This document shows positions 26,879 to 34,809 of a stretch of DNA of 64,000 nucleotides, in pieces. Position 1 is the stretch's first letter. Each line of letters starts with the position of its first letter. The notes under the pieces are model-generated. The model did not search any database and was not told the DNA's origin. It saw nothing but the letters and a program-made list of their open reading frames with translations. Position numbers and translations under genes: made by a program. The DNA is from Rhizobium sp. AC27/96 (lineage in GTDB: Bacteria > Pseudomonadota > Alphaproteobacteria > Rhizobiales > Rhizobiaceae), in NCBI RefSeq assembly GCF_001692325.1, contig NZ_LXKN01000024.1, positions 1 to 64,000 on the forward strand. The letters are read 5' to 3'.

Positions 26879-26906
26879 GGAATAGAATCCGGAGTGCTTC
26901 CGTATA
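26879..26906 (+). promoter_or_regulatory. Candidate ECF-type autoregulatory promoter
   Basis: GGAATA (26879-26884), a 16-bp spacer and CGTATA (26901-26906) resemble promoters read by ECF sigma factors. The ATG of the sigma gene follows only 7 bp after the -10 element, so the transcript would start at or next to the start codon. Confidence 0.4.
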
Positions 26907-26913
26907 TAGGTGT

Positions 26914-27453
26914 ATGGATCGCAAAGGACGCACATTCGATGTTTTGGGGCAGCTCGGTTCGCTGAGACGTTACGCCCGCTCGCTCGTGCGCAATGCGGAC
27001 GAGGCCGAAGATCTGGTGCATGACGCGCTGGTCAAGGCATATGAGCGCAAGGCCTCTTTCCGTCACAGCGGCAACCTGCGCACCTGGCTTTTGTCGATCC
27101 TGCACAATGTGCATATCGACCGCCTGCGCCAGAAGAAATCGCTAAACCGTCGCCATGAAGAGGCGGCGGCCGAGCTTGAAACAGCATTGCCCGCGTCCCA
27201 GGACCATACGGTTCGTCTGAGCCAGGTACGCGAGGCCTTCTTCAGTCTGCCCGAGGAACAGCGCGAGGCGCTGCACCTCGTGGCGATCGAAGATCTTTCC
27301 TACCAGGAAGCGGCGTCCGCGCTCGGCATTCCTGTCGGCACACTGATGTCCCGCATTTCGCGGGCCCGGGCGAGCCTGCGCAATTTCGAGGAGGCTACCT
27401 CCAAGGTTTCACATCTCAGGCTGATCGAGGGAGGCGGAAATGAAAACGGTTGA
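26914..27453 (+). CDS. ECF-type RNA polymerase sigma factor
   Basis: This 179-residue protein has sigma region 2 (LRRYARSLVRNADEAEDLVH, then the -10-binding RTWLLSILHNVHIDRLRQ) and region 4 (LPEEQREALHLVAIEDLSYQ, then EAASALGIPVGTLMSRISRA). It is of the alphaproteobacterial type paired with a membrane anti-sigma. The downstream anti-sigma gene overlaps it by 14 bp, indicating co-translation. The inducing stress is not evident. Confidence 0.92.
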   Translation: MDRKGRTFDVLGQLGSLRRYARSLVRNADEAEDLVHDALVKAYERKASFRHSGNLRTWLLSILHNVHIDRLRQKKSLNRRHEEAAAELETALPASQDHTVRLSQVREAFFSLPEEQREALHLVAIEDLSYQEAASALGIPVGTLMSRISRARASLRNFEEATSKVSHLRLIEGGGNENG

Positions 27454-28210
27454 TCCGATCATCGATACCGATCTCGATGCCTATGTCGATGGCGAGCTGT
27501 CGGTTGCGCGCCGTGTCGAGGTGGAGTCCTATCTCTCGGAGCGTCCGGAGATCGCCGCCAAGGTGATGGCGGATATGAGCATCCGTGGCGAGCTGCGCAT
27601 GGCCTTGGCCGGCGAGAGCCATGTGCTCAGGGCCGAGACCCGCGAGGCCGCAAGGCGGCTGGAGCGCGGACTGGTCTATGGACGCATGCTGGCATCTTTC
27701 CAGCGGGTTGCAGCCGTTGCCGTGCTGGTGGCGAGCGGCTGGGTGGCGCATACGTCCTTCGGCGCGTTCACCGCGAGCGAAGTCAGCGCCTCCACACGGC
27801 CACCGGCTTTCGTCGACGACGCGGTGCAGGCCTACAAGACGACGGCCATGCGCGAAGAGATCAAGCCGCAATCGGCGGCCACGAATTACAATCCGGAAGA
27901 AATCCGCGCATCGACGGCGATCGTCCTGCCGGAACTTCCGGGTGACTGGCGCGTCACCGATGCCCAGATCTATCCGTCCGAATTCGGTCCGAGCGTCGAA
28001 ATGATGGTCGATGCTGGCAAGGACGGTCACTTGTCACTTTTCGCCGTTCGTCCGGGGAGTTTCGCCGTCAAGGACGTCAGTCACATCAAGCGTGACGATG
28101 TTCAGGCTGCCTATTGGCAGATCGGTGAAGTTGCCTATGCGCTGATCGGCAATGGCCAGGCGGCGCAGCTCGACGGCGATGCCGAAAAGCTTGCCCGCAG
28201 CCTGTACTAG
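27440..28210 (+). CDS. Membrane-bound anti-sigma factor
   Basis: This protein has 256 residues; its start overlaps the sigma gene, with GAGGGAGGCGG upstream. Residues 10-32 (DLDAYVDGELSVARRVEVES) match the N-terminal anti-sigma helix without the zinc-binding His/Cys residues of ZAS proteins. A single membrane helix spans about 88-105, and the C-terminal 150 residues are periplasmic. It presumably holds the ECF sigma factor at the membrane and releases it on a periplasmic or redox signal. Confidence 0.85.
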   Translation: MKTVDPIIDTDLDAYVDGELSVARRVEVESYLSERPEIAAKVMADMSIRGELRMALAGESHVLRAETREAARRLERGLVYGRMLASFQRVAAVAVLVASGWVAHTSFGAFTASEVSASTRPPAFVDDAVQAYKTTAMREEIKPQSAATNYNPEEIRASTAIVLPELPGDWRVTDAQIYPSEFGPSVEMMVDAGKDGHLSLFAVRPGSFAVKDVSHIKRDDVQAAYWQIGEVAYALIGNGQAAQLDGDAEKLARSLY

Positions 28211-28232
28211 TTCGAATTAAAGGAGAACGAGC

Positions 28233-28949
28233 ATGAACCCGACCAATCCGCGATACGGCGCGGGAGCCGCCGCCGGCTCGCAGGCGCTCTTCGATGAAGG
28301 TCTGCGTCAGCACATGCTGCGCGTCTACAACTACATGGGCATTGGCCTCGTGCTGACGGGTATCGTCGCCATGGTGGTCGGCACGACGCCGGCGCTCTAT
28401 GTGCCGATCTTCCAAACGCCGCTGAAGTGGGTCGTCATGCTGGCGCCGCTCGCCTTCGTGTTCTTCTTCTCCTTCCGCATCCAGACCATGTCGGCAAGCA
28501 CGGCGCAGATGATGTTCTGGGCCTTCTGCGCGGTCATGGGCCTGTCGCTGGCCTCGGTGTTCCTCGTCTTCACCGGCACGAGCATCGCGCGGACCTTCTT
28601 CATCGCTGCGACCATGTTCGGCGCGACGAGCCTCTACGGCTATACGACCAAGCGTGATCTTTCCAACATCGGCTCGTTCCTGATGATGGGCCTGTTCGGT
28701 GTGATCATCGCCAGCATCGTCAATATCTTCCTTGGCTCCAGCGCCCTGCAGTTCGCCATCTCGGTGATCGGTATCGTCGTCTTCGTCGGCCTGACCGCCT
28801 GGGATACGCAGAACATCAAGGAACAGTATGCCGAGAACCATGATCAGGAATCGCAGCAGAAGCTCGCCGTCTTCGGTGCCCTGTCGCTCTACCTGAACTT
28901 CGTCAACATCTTCCAGCTGCTGCTGAACCTCACCGGCGAACGGGAGTAG
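28233..28949 (+). CDS. BAX inhibitor-1/YccA family membrane protein (YbhL-like)
   Basis: The protein has 238 residues; AAAGGAGAACGAGC precedes the ATG. About seven membrane helices are visible, with the family motif VGLTAWDTQNIKEQY and the C-terminal ALSLYLNFVNIFQLLL. Bacterial members include YbhL and YccA, linked to FtsH regulation and ion or calcium leak. It is 22 bp after the anti-sigma gene and may be co-transcribed with it. Confidence 0.9.
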   Translation: MNPTNPRYGAGAAAGSQALFDEGLRQHMLRVYNYMGIGLVLTGIVAMVVGTTPALYVPIFQTPLKWVVMLAPLAFVFFFSFRIQTMSASTAQMMFWAFCAVMGLSLASVFLVFTGTSIARTFFIAATMFGATSLYGYTTKRDLSNIGSFLMMGLFGVIIASIVNIFLGSSALQFAISVIGIVVFVGLTAWDTQNIKEQYAENHDQESQQKLAVFGALSLYLNFVNIFQLLLNLTGERE

Positions 28950-29056
28950 TTTTGAAATCACCGGCTTGGGCATGGTCGGACCCGAAAGGCACTCCACGCT
29001 TTTGGTGATCATGCTCGGGTTATGCGTCTCCCTGGGGGCTTGTTGAGACGCATGAA

Positions 29057-29098
29057 GCGCCTGCAGTATCTGCGCCGATACTGCAGGCGCAACTTTTT
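29057..29098 (+). terminator. Strong rho-independent terminator
   Basis: GCGCCTGCAGTATC (29057-29070) and GATACTGCAGGCGC (29077-29090) form a perfect 14-bp stem with a 6-base loop, followed by AACTTTTTT. It terminates the plus-strand sigma/anti-sigma/BAX-inhibitor region. Confidence 0.85.
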
Positions 29099-29277
29099 TG
29101 GGGGATTGGAAAACTGGAGTTGCGATCGAAGCGGCCGGCCCGTGGTGACGAGCAGCAAGATCTTCGTCGCACTATCGAGGATGGCAAGCCCACTCGATGA
29201 AGCACCGGTTTTGCAGCCATCTTCGCCGCAGCGCGGCAAGGGGAAAGGTGCCGGACTAAGAGAGCACCGGCTAAAAG

Positions 29278-29317
29278 AAAGGGCCCGATAGCGCTAGTCA
29301 GCTGCCATCGGGCCCTT
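29278..29317 (-). terminator. Terminator after dgoD
   Basis: AAGGGCCCGAT (29279-29289) and ATCGGGCCCTT (29307-29317) form an 11-bp stem. On the minus strand the stem is followed by TTTC. It lies about 50 bp past the dgoD stop codon. Confidence 0.7.
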
Positions 29318-29366
29318 GATCATTGAAGGTATGCGGCCCCACGTTTATCAGAGCCGTAACGTGGTC

Positions 29367-30515
29367 CTACCACTCGGCGACGCTGCCGTCCTCATGACGC
29401 CAGACGGGGTTGCGCCAGCGATGGCCTTCCTTGGCGCGCTCGATGACATAGGCTTCGTCCACCTCGATGCCGAGGCCCGGTCCCTGAGGAATGCTGACGA
29501 AGCCGTCGGCATACTGGAACACTTCCTTGTTGGAGATGTAGTCGAGGATATCATTGCCCTTGTTGTAGTGAATGCCGAGGCTCTGTTCCTGGATGAAGGC
29601 ATTGTAGCTGACGGCATCGACCTGCAGGCAGGCGGCAAGCGCGATCGGCCCGAGCGGGCAATGCGGCGCCAGCGCCACGTCATAGGCTTCCGCCATGGCC
29701 GCAATCTTGCGGCATTCGGTGATGCCGCCGGCATGGGAAAGATCGGGCTGCAGAATATCGACATAGCCGTCCGACAGGACCTGCTTGAAATCCCAGCGTG
29801 AATAGAGGCGTTCGCCGAGCGCGATCGGCGTCGAGCAATGATTGGCGATTTCCTTCAATGCTTCGCGGTTTTCGGAGAGAACGGGCTCTTCGATGAACAG
29901 CAGCTTGTAGGGCTCAAGCTCCTTGGCCAGCACCTTGGCCATCGGGCGGTGGACGCGGCCGTGGAAGTCGACGCCGATGCCGATATAGGGGCCGATCGCC
30001 TCGCGGATGGTGGCGATGGTCTCGACCGCTTTCTCCACCTTGTCGTAGGTGTCGACGATCTGCATTTCCTCGCAACCATTCAGCTTGATCGCCTTGAAGC
30101 CACGGGCAACGACTTCCTTAGCATTGTTGGCGACGTCGGAGGGGCGGTCGCCGCCGATCCAGGAGTAGACCTTGATCTTGTCGCGCACCTGGCCGCCGAG
30201 CAGCGAGTGGATTGGCTGTCCGAGCGCCTTGCCCTTGATGTCCCAGAGTGCCTGGTCGATGCCGGCGATGGCGCTCATATGCACGGCGCCGCCGCGATAG
30301 AAGCCGGCGCGGTACATGACGTTCCAATGGTCTTCGATCAGGAAGGGATCCTTGCCGATGAGGTAATCTTCCAGCTCGTGCACGGCGGCCTGCACGGTCA
30401 GTGCCCGGCCTTCGACCACCGGCTCGCCCCAGCCGATAATGCCCTCATCCGTCTCGATCTTCAGGAACAGCCAGCGCGGCGGCACGATGTAGGTCGTCAG
30501 TTTCGTGATCTTCAT
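29367..30515 (-). CDS. dgoD: D-galactonate dehydratase
   Basis: The ATG at 30515 gives 382 residues, the length I recall for the E. coli enzyme. The enolase-superfamily metal ligands Asp183, Glu209 and Glu235 and the acid/base residues His185 and His285 are all found at the numbers known for E. coli DgoD (VDFHG, FIEEP, ALGERL, APHCPLGP). The enzyme converts D-galactonate to 2-dehydro-3-deoxy-galactonate in the De Ley-Doudoroff route. A GntR regulator gene lies 31 bp upstream on the same strand. The kinase and aldolase of the pathway are not in this window. Confidence 0.92.
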   Translation of the reverse strand: MKITKLTTYIVPPRWLFLKIETDEGIIGWGEPVVEGRALTVQAAVHELEDYLIGKDPFLIEDHWNVMYRAGFYRGGAVHMSAIAGIDQALWDIKGKALGQPIHSLLGGQVRDKIKVYSWIGGDRPSDVANNAKEVVARGFKAIKLNGCEEMQIVDTYDKVEKAVETIATIREAIGPYIGIGVDFHGRVHRPMAKVLAKELEPYKLLFIEEPVLSENREALKEIANHCSTPIALGERLYSRWDFKQVLSDGYVDILQPDLSHAGGITECRKIAAMAEAYDVALAPHCPLGPIALAACLQVDAVSYNAFIQEQSLGIHYNKGNDILDYISNKEVFQYADGFVSIPQGPGLGIEVDEAYVIERAKEGHRWRNPVWRHEDGSVAEW

Positions 30516-30546
30516 GGGTAGGATTCCATTTCGGCTTTGGATGATA

Positions 30547-31341
30547 TCAGCGGTTTGCAGCCGCGGATTTCGAGGTTTCTGGTTTGATCCGCCGGCCATC
30601 CTCCAGCCGTCGTTCGACGGCGAGATCGCGGGCGGCGAGATCGAGCATGCGATGGGCACAGTCGCGGGCTGCGGTGCGGTTGCGCAAACGCAGCGCCTCC
30701 ACCAGCTCGCCATGAACGGTAATTGCCTCGTCGCGGCTGTGGGCGGCGACATTCGAGGCGTGCAGGGCATATTTGAGGCCGGCATGCATGGCGCTGGACA
30801 GGCGGCGGAACACCTGGTTGTGGCTGGCGCTCAGCAGCACCTTGTGAAAGGTCACATCGGCTTCGGTGAAGCCTTCCGGGTCGTCGCTGCTATCGCGCAT
30901 CTGCCGCCAGGCATTGTCGAGATCGGCAATTTCCTGAGCGGTGGCACGTTCCGCGGCATATTCGGCGGCGGCCGGCTCGATGGTGCGGCGGGCCTCCAGA
31001 ATGGAACCGAGGATGTCGAACTGCGCGATATGAGGACCCATCCACTCCAGCACGTCCTGATCAAGGATGTTCCAGTCGTCCTTGTCGCAGACCGTGGTGC
31101 CGATGCGCGGCTTGCCACGCACGAGGCCTTTCGATTCCAGTACCTTGAGGGATTCTCGGATGACCGTGCGGCTCACACCGTAAATCGTGCACAGGTCGTT
31201 TTCTCGCGGCAGGATCGATCCCGAGGGATAGCGCTCGGAGCAGATGTCTTCGGCGATCGACGCCGTCACGTTCCTGCGCACGCGCGGGCGGCGCGCGGGC
31301 TGGGCTGACGAGCCATGCTCCTGTCTTTCGAGCGATTCCAC
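30547..31341 (-). CDS. GntR family (FadR subfamily) transcriptional regulator, probable galactonate regulator
   Basis: The GTG at 31341 follows GGAGGAGATAGG and gives 264 residues; the frame also runs to 31482, but that region is a regulatory palindrome. The GntR winged helix is seen in LCTIYGVSRTVIRESLKVLE and the C-terminal part is an FCD ligand-binding domain (EARRTIEPAAAEYAAERATA). It precedes dgoD by 31 bp, so the two are probably one transcript. It is likely to repress its own operon through the inverted repeat at 31464-31500, with galactonate or a related acid as inducer. Confidence 0.87.
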   Translation of the reverse strand: MESLERQEHGSSAQPARRPRVRRNVTASIAEDICSERYPSGSILPRENDLCTIYGVSRTVIRESLKVLESKGLVRGKPRIGTTVCDKDDWNILDQDVLEWMGPHIAQFDILGSILEARRTIEPAAAEYAAERATAQEIADLDNAWRQMRDSSDDPEGFTEADVTFHKVLLSASHNQVFRRLSSAMHAGLKYALHASNVAAHSRDEAITVHGELVEALRLRNRTAARDCAHRMLDLAARDLAVERRLEDGRRIKPETSKSAAANR

Positions 31342-31463
31342 CCTATCTCCTCCACTCGACCCCGCATGTCCCCGGGGAGCCTTTCCCGACGAGAGGCAGG
31401 CGGGTCTTTCATGCAGCCGATGTCCGGTCAGGTTTGGCGACCATACTAAAATCAATATACTGT

Positions 31464-31500
31464 AATCATCATACATAGGCAATCATGTTGTATGATGATT
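31464..31500. promoter_or_regulatory. Inverted repeat, probable operator of the GntR/dgoD operon
   Basis: AATCATCATACA (31464-31475) and TGTATGATGATT (31489-31500) are perfect 12-bp arms separated by 13 bp. The site lies about 125 bp upstream of the regulator start. TGTATGAT half-sites are of the kind bound by FadR-type GntR regulators. Confidence 0.65.
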
Positions 31501-31548
31501 TGAAAAGCTACGTGTTGTGGGCGGGAACAATCGGGCCCGCCGCGCTTT

Positions 31549-31591
31549 GTCGAAGACGGCGCCGTCCTGTTATGGCGGCGTCGTCTTCGAC
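31549..31591. repeat. Long hairpin upstream of osmC
   Basis: The 18-base arms GTCGAAGACGGCGCCGTC (31549-31566) and GGCGGCGTCGTCTTCGAC (31574-31591) pair with two mismatches around a 7-base loop. No T-run follows. It lies in the 365-bp gap between the GntR operon and osmC and could be a leader hairpin or a repeat element. Confidence 0.55.
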
Positions 31592-31706
31592 GGATAGAAG
31601 GACTATGGTGCCCGTGCGGCTGGCATGAATGCTTTTTGCCGCCGGATCATCGCGGGGAGGCGAGGATTACGCTTCCGAAGCTCATCTCAACGACAAGGAG
31701 GACGTT

Positions 31707-32138
31707 ATGCAGATCAATCGCACAGGTTCGGCTCAATGGGCTGGTGGCTTGAAGGATGGCAAGGGCCAGATCTCAAAGCAGAGCGGCGCGCTCAATCATT
31801 ACCCCTATGGTTTCGCCAGCCGCTTCGAAGGCGTCGCCGGCACCAATCCGGAAGAGCTGATCGGCGCTGCGCATGCCGGCTGCTTCACCATGGCCCTGTC
31901 GCTCATCCTCAATGAGGCCGGTTTCACCGCGGAGAGCATGGAAACGACGGCCAAGGTCACGCTTGAAAGCGTCGAAGGCGGCTTTGCCATCACCGCAATC
32001 CATCTGACGCTGACCGGCAAGGTTCCAGGCGCCGACGAGGCCACTTTCACCGAGCTTGCCAACAAGGCAAAGGCCGGTTGCCCGGTTTCGAAGGCGCTGG
32101 CTTCCGTTCCGATTTCGCTGGAAGTTCACGCCGCGTAA
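31707..32138 (+). CDS. osmC: OsmC family peroxiredoxin
   Basis: ATG 31707 follows AAGGAGGACG. The 143-residue protein has the two reactive cysteines at 59 (AHAGCFTMAL) and 125 (KAGCPVSKAL), the same numbers as in E. coli OsmC. The family reduces organic hydroperoxides in the cytoplasm with thiols. The gene stands alone. Confidence 0.92.
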   Translation: MQINRTGSAQWAGGLKDGKGQISKQSGALNHYPYGFASRFEGVAGTNPEELIGAAHAGCFTMALSLILNEAGFTAESMETTAKVTLESVEGGFAITAIHLTLTGKVPGADEATFTELANKAKAGCPVSKALASVPISLEVHAA

Positions 32139-32259
32139 AACGGACTTTCACGGGTGTCGCGCCGCGCTGGATCGCGCGGCGCGCTTCATGTATATTAGCT
32201 ATTCCGGGCATTGGGCTGTCATTTTCATCAGGATGAAATGCCCGATGAGAGGGGCAAAA

Positions 32260-32739
32260 ATGTCTGGAATTTTGTTGATTCACGTCGTCATAAGCCTGAT
32301 CGCTATCATCAGCGGCATTATCGTTGCTGCGGGTTTTCTCACCGCCGATCCTCATGGACGGTCGACGCTGGTCTATATGGTCACGACCATTCTCACCAGC
32401 CTGACGGGTTTTCTCTTTCCGTTTCATGTCGTTACGCCGGCGATCATCGTTGGCAGTCTCTGCGTTCTCATCTTCATACCGACCGCACTGGCGCGCTACC
32501 GCTTTCATCTTGCCGGCATCTGGCGTCCGGTCTTCATCATCGGCGCCATGGTGCTCCTGTTTTTCAACTGTCTCGTGCTGATCATCCAGTCGTTCCAGAA
32601 GATACCCGTGCTCAACGCACTGGCACCGAATGGCAACGAGCCGCCGATACTGGCCGCCCAGGTGGCGCTGCTGGTGGCCTGTGTGCTTGTCGGCTATTTC
32701 AGTATCCGCCGCTTCCGCCCCACGCTTCTGGGCGTCTGA
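32260..32739 (+). CDS. Small four-helix membrane protein of unknown function
   Basis: The start ATG 32260 has GAGAGGGG upstream, and an earlier ATG at 32233 is possible. The 159 residues contain four hydrophobic segments (about 3-25, 32-55, 65-90 and 125-145) with short loops such as LTADPHGRST and QKIPVLNALAPNGNEPP. I do not recognise a named family. It begins about 120 bp after osmC on the same strand, with no obvious terminator between, so read-through from osmC is possible. Confidence 0.7.
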   Translation: MSGILLIHVVISLIAIISGIIVAAGFLTADPHGRSTLVYMVTTILTSLTGFLFPFHVVTPAIIVGSLCVLIFIPTALARYRFHLAGIWRPVFIIGAMVLLFFNCLVLIIQSFQKIPVLNALAPNGNEPPILAAQVALLVACVLVGYFSIRRFRPTLLGV

Positions 32740-32893
32740 TCTCGGGCTAAAGGCTCCTGCGACAAAATGTCGGACACATCCGGTCGTTCGGTCGGGCGTG
32801 TTGTCGATGATTTAACCCTTGTTTCAGGTTGTTCGGCGCATCCTTGGTTTATTGATTAGCGTCTAAAAACCGCCTGCAGTTGCGGGTGGTTTC

Positions 32894-32958
32894 TTGACAT
32901 GGACGTCATGATGATTTACGAGTGACGAAAATTGAAAATCGTCACTCGTAAATCATCA
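32894..32958. promoter_or_regulatory. Operator/promoter of the TetR-RND unit: perfect 20-bp inverted repeat
   Basis: The 20-base arms at 32909-32928 (starting TGATGATTTACGAG) and 32939-32958 (ending CTCGTAAATCATCA) are exact inverted copies around a 10-base A-rich spacer. TTGACA lies just upstream at 32894-32899. The second arm ends 10 bp before the tetR start codon, a good place for autorepression. Confidence 0.7.
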
Positions 32959-32968
32959 GGTTCTAATT

Positions 32969-33577
32969 ATGCTCGATCTTCCCGATATCAGCGCCGATCC
33001 AGCGCGAGAGGAAAACATCGCGCGCATTCTCGAAGCGGCCGAAAGGCTCTTTCGCTACTACGGCTACAGCAAGACGACCGTTGCCGATATCGCTCGCGAT
33101 CTCGGCATGTCGACGGCGAACATCTACCGGTTTTTCGGCTCCAAAATCGAAATTCACCAGGCTCTGTGCGGGCGCATGTTGGGGCAGAGCTACGAGATGG
33201 CCCTCAATATCCGCAATCAGCCGATCAGCGCATCCGAGCGGCTGCGAACCTATGTGCTCGCTCAATACAAGATGACGCTGGAGACCATGCTCGACGAGCA
33301 GAAGGTCCATGAGATGGTAGTCATTGCCATCGAGCGGGACTGGCATGTCATCGAAAAGCATATCGAGCGTATTCAGGATCTTATTGCCGAGATCATCGCC
33401 GAAGGGATCGCTGCCGGCGAGTTCGTCGAGCAGGATCCGGTTGTTGCGGCGAGGTGTTTCGCTGCCGCGACCGTCGATCTCTGTCATCCGCAGATGGTGG
33501 CGCAATGCCTTGCCAAGCCATACCAGGCCAAGCCCGAGGATCTCGTCGAGTTCGTCATCAGGGCATTGAAGAAATAG
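32969..33577 (+). CDS. TetR family regulator of the downstream RND efflux pair
   Basis: This 202-residue protein has a TetR helix-turn-helix in TTVADIARDLGMSTANIYRF followed by FGSKIEIHQALC. The C-terminal domain (PVVAARCFAAATVDLCHPQM) resembles that of TetR proteins controlling drug efflux. It lies 61 bp upstream of the membrane-fusion protein gene on the same strand and follows a perfect 20-bp inverted repeat, so it probably represses the whole unit. Confidence 0.88.
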   Translation: MLDLPDISADPAREENIARILEAAERLFRYYGYSKTTVADIARDLGMSTANIYRFFGSKIEIHQALCGRMLGQSYEMALNIRNQPISASERLRTYVLAQYKMTLETMLDEQKVHEMVVIAIERDWHVIEKHIERIQDLIAEIIAEGIAAGEFVEQDPVVAARCFAAATVDLCHPQMVAQCLAKPYQAKPEDLVEFVIRALKK

Positions 33578-33638
33578 CAGTTCGTGCGCCGGATGGCCGG
33601 CGTGCCCCCACTCTTTTGTTCGACTTTAGGAGAGCGAC

Positions 33639-34787
33639 ATGGTTTCGCTGACGACCAACACCCTACGGACCGTTGCCGGCGCGGCTTTCTTTGCCGCCTT
33701 GGGGCTCGGGCTTGCGGGCTGCAATGAGAAGAAGGAAGAGGCGGCGGAGGTGGTCCGGCCGGTAAAAGTGGTCGAGATCGCTCAGGCTGACACGACACGC
33801 AAGCTCGACTATTCCGGCTCCGTCAAGGCGCGGACAGACATGAACCTCGGTTTCCGCGTCAGCGGCAAGATCGTCGAGCGCAAGGTGGATATCGGCCAGA
33901 AGGTCAAGCCCGGCGATGTGCTCGCCCGCATCGACTCCACCGACTACGTTCTGGCGGTGCGCCGCTCGCAGGCGGACCTGGATTCGGCTGAAAAGCAGGT
34001 CCAGACGACCGAGCTTGCCCGCGACCGTGCCCAGAAGCTCTTCGACAAGAACGTCGGCTCCAAATCGCAGCTCGAACAGGCCGAGCTCTCCTATGATCAG
34101 GCGTCCTCGACACGGGATTCCGCAGTGTCGGCGCTCGCCGAGGCGAAGAACCAGGTCGCCTACAGCGATCTGACGTCGGACATGAACGGGATCGTGACGA
34201 CAATCAATGCCGATGTCGGCCAGGTGGTCAGTTCCGGCACACCTGTCATCACCGTCGCCGTCGATGGCGAAAAGGAAGTGCTGATCGCTGTGCCGGAAAT
34301 GGATATCGCGCAGTTCAAGGTCGGCAAGGCCGTCAAGGCGCGCTTCTGGTCCGACGACGCGCTGGTGCTTGACGGCAAGGTGCGGGAAGTGTCCGGCAGC
34401 GCCGATCAGTCGCGCACCTTCGCGGTGCGTGTGAGCCTGCCGGCCGATCAGCGCGTGTTGCTCGGCATGACGGCGACCATCGAGGCGCTCGCCGACAACA
34501 CCCAACCCTATGTTTCCATTCCGCTGAGCGCCCTTGCCCAGAAGGATGGGCAACAGATCGTCTGGCTTGTCGACCGCAATGCCGGCACCGTGCATTCCCG
34601 TGCCATCAAAGTCGCCGATTTCGCCGATGACGGCGTGCGCATTGCCGATGGCCTCAAGACCGGCGACGTCGTCGTCGCGGCGGGCACGCAATTCATGACT
34701 GAGAACATGAAGGTCAAGCTTCCGGCTGCTCCAGCTCAGCAGGCCTCCGCAGACACCAATTCCGCTTCGGCGGACGTCGTACGCTGA
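33639..34787 (+). CDS. RND efflux periplasmic adaptor (membrane-fusion) lipoprotein
   Basis: This 382-residue protein has a lipoprotein signal with lipobox LAGC at Cys28. It shows the adaptor pattern: barrel-sandwich half VSGKIVERKVDIGQKVKPGD, a helical hairpin (RSQADLDSAEKQVQTTELAR), the second half (YSDLTSDMNGIVTTINADVG) and a beta-barrel region near 200-290. GTGGTCAGTT-like GQVVSSGTP completes the lipoyl motif. It links the inner-membrane pump encoded next to an outer-membrane channel, which is not encoded here. Confidence 0.9.
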   Translation: MVSLTTNTLRTVAGAAFFAALGLGLAGCNEKKEEAAEVVRPVKVVEIAQADTTRKLDYSGSVKARTDMNLGFRVSGKIVERKVDIGQKVKPGDVLARIDSTDYVLAVRRSQADLDSAEKQVQTTELARDRAQKLFDKNVGSKSQLEQAELSYDQASSTRDSAVSALAEAKNQVAYSDLTSDMNGIVTTINADVGQVVSSGTPVITVAVDGEKEVLIAVPEMDIAQFKVGKAVKARFWSDDALVLDGKVREVSGSADQSRTFAVRVSLPADQRVLLGMTATIEALADNTQPYVSIPLSALAQKDGQQIVWLVDRNAGTVHSRAIKVADFADDGVRIADGLKTGDVVVAAGTQFMTENMKVKLPAAPAQQASADTNSASADVVR

Positions 34788-34809
34788 CCCGGATCGAGAG
34801 GGCGAAACC

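Larger units (their letters stand above)
28950..29366. other. Intergenic region with two terminators, no gene seen
   Basis: These 417 bp lie between the convergent BAX-inhibitor family and dgoD genes. They contain the two strong hairpins listed separately. The DNA between them (29100-29270) has open frames on both strands but no ribosome site or family motif that would support a gene. Confidence 0.6.
31342..31706. other. Divergent intergenic region between the GntR operon and osmC
   Basis: These 365 bp hold the 31464-31500 inverted repeat and the 31549-31591 hairpin. The short upstream open frame that continues into osmC is unlikely to be translated, because AAGGAGGA lies just before the ATG at 31707. 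Confidence 0.5.

Noticed and set aside
29100..29270. Small genes between the two terminators
   Set aside because: Open frames exist on both strands but lack ribosome sites and start at positions overlapping the hairpins.
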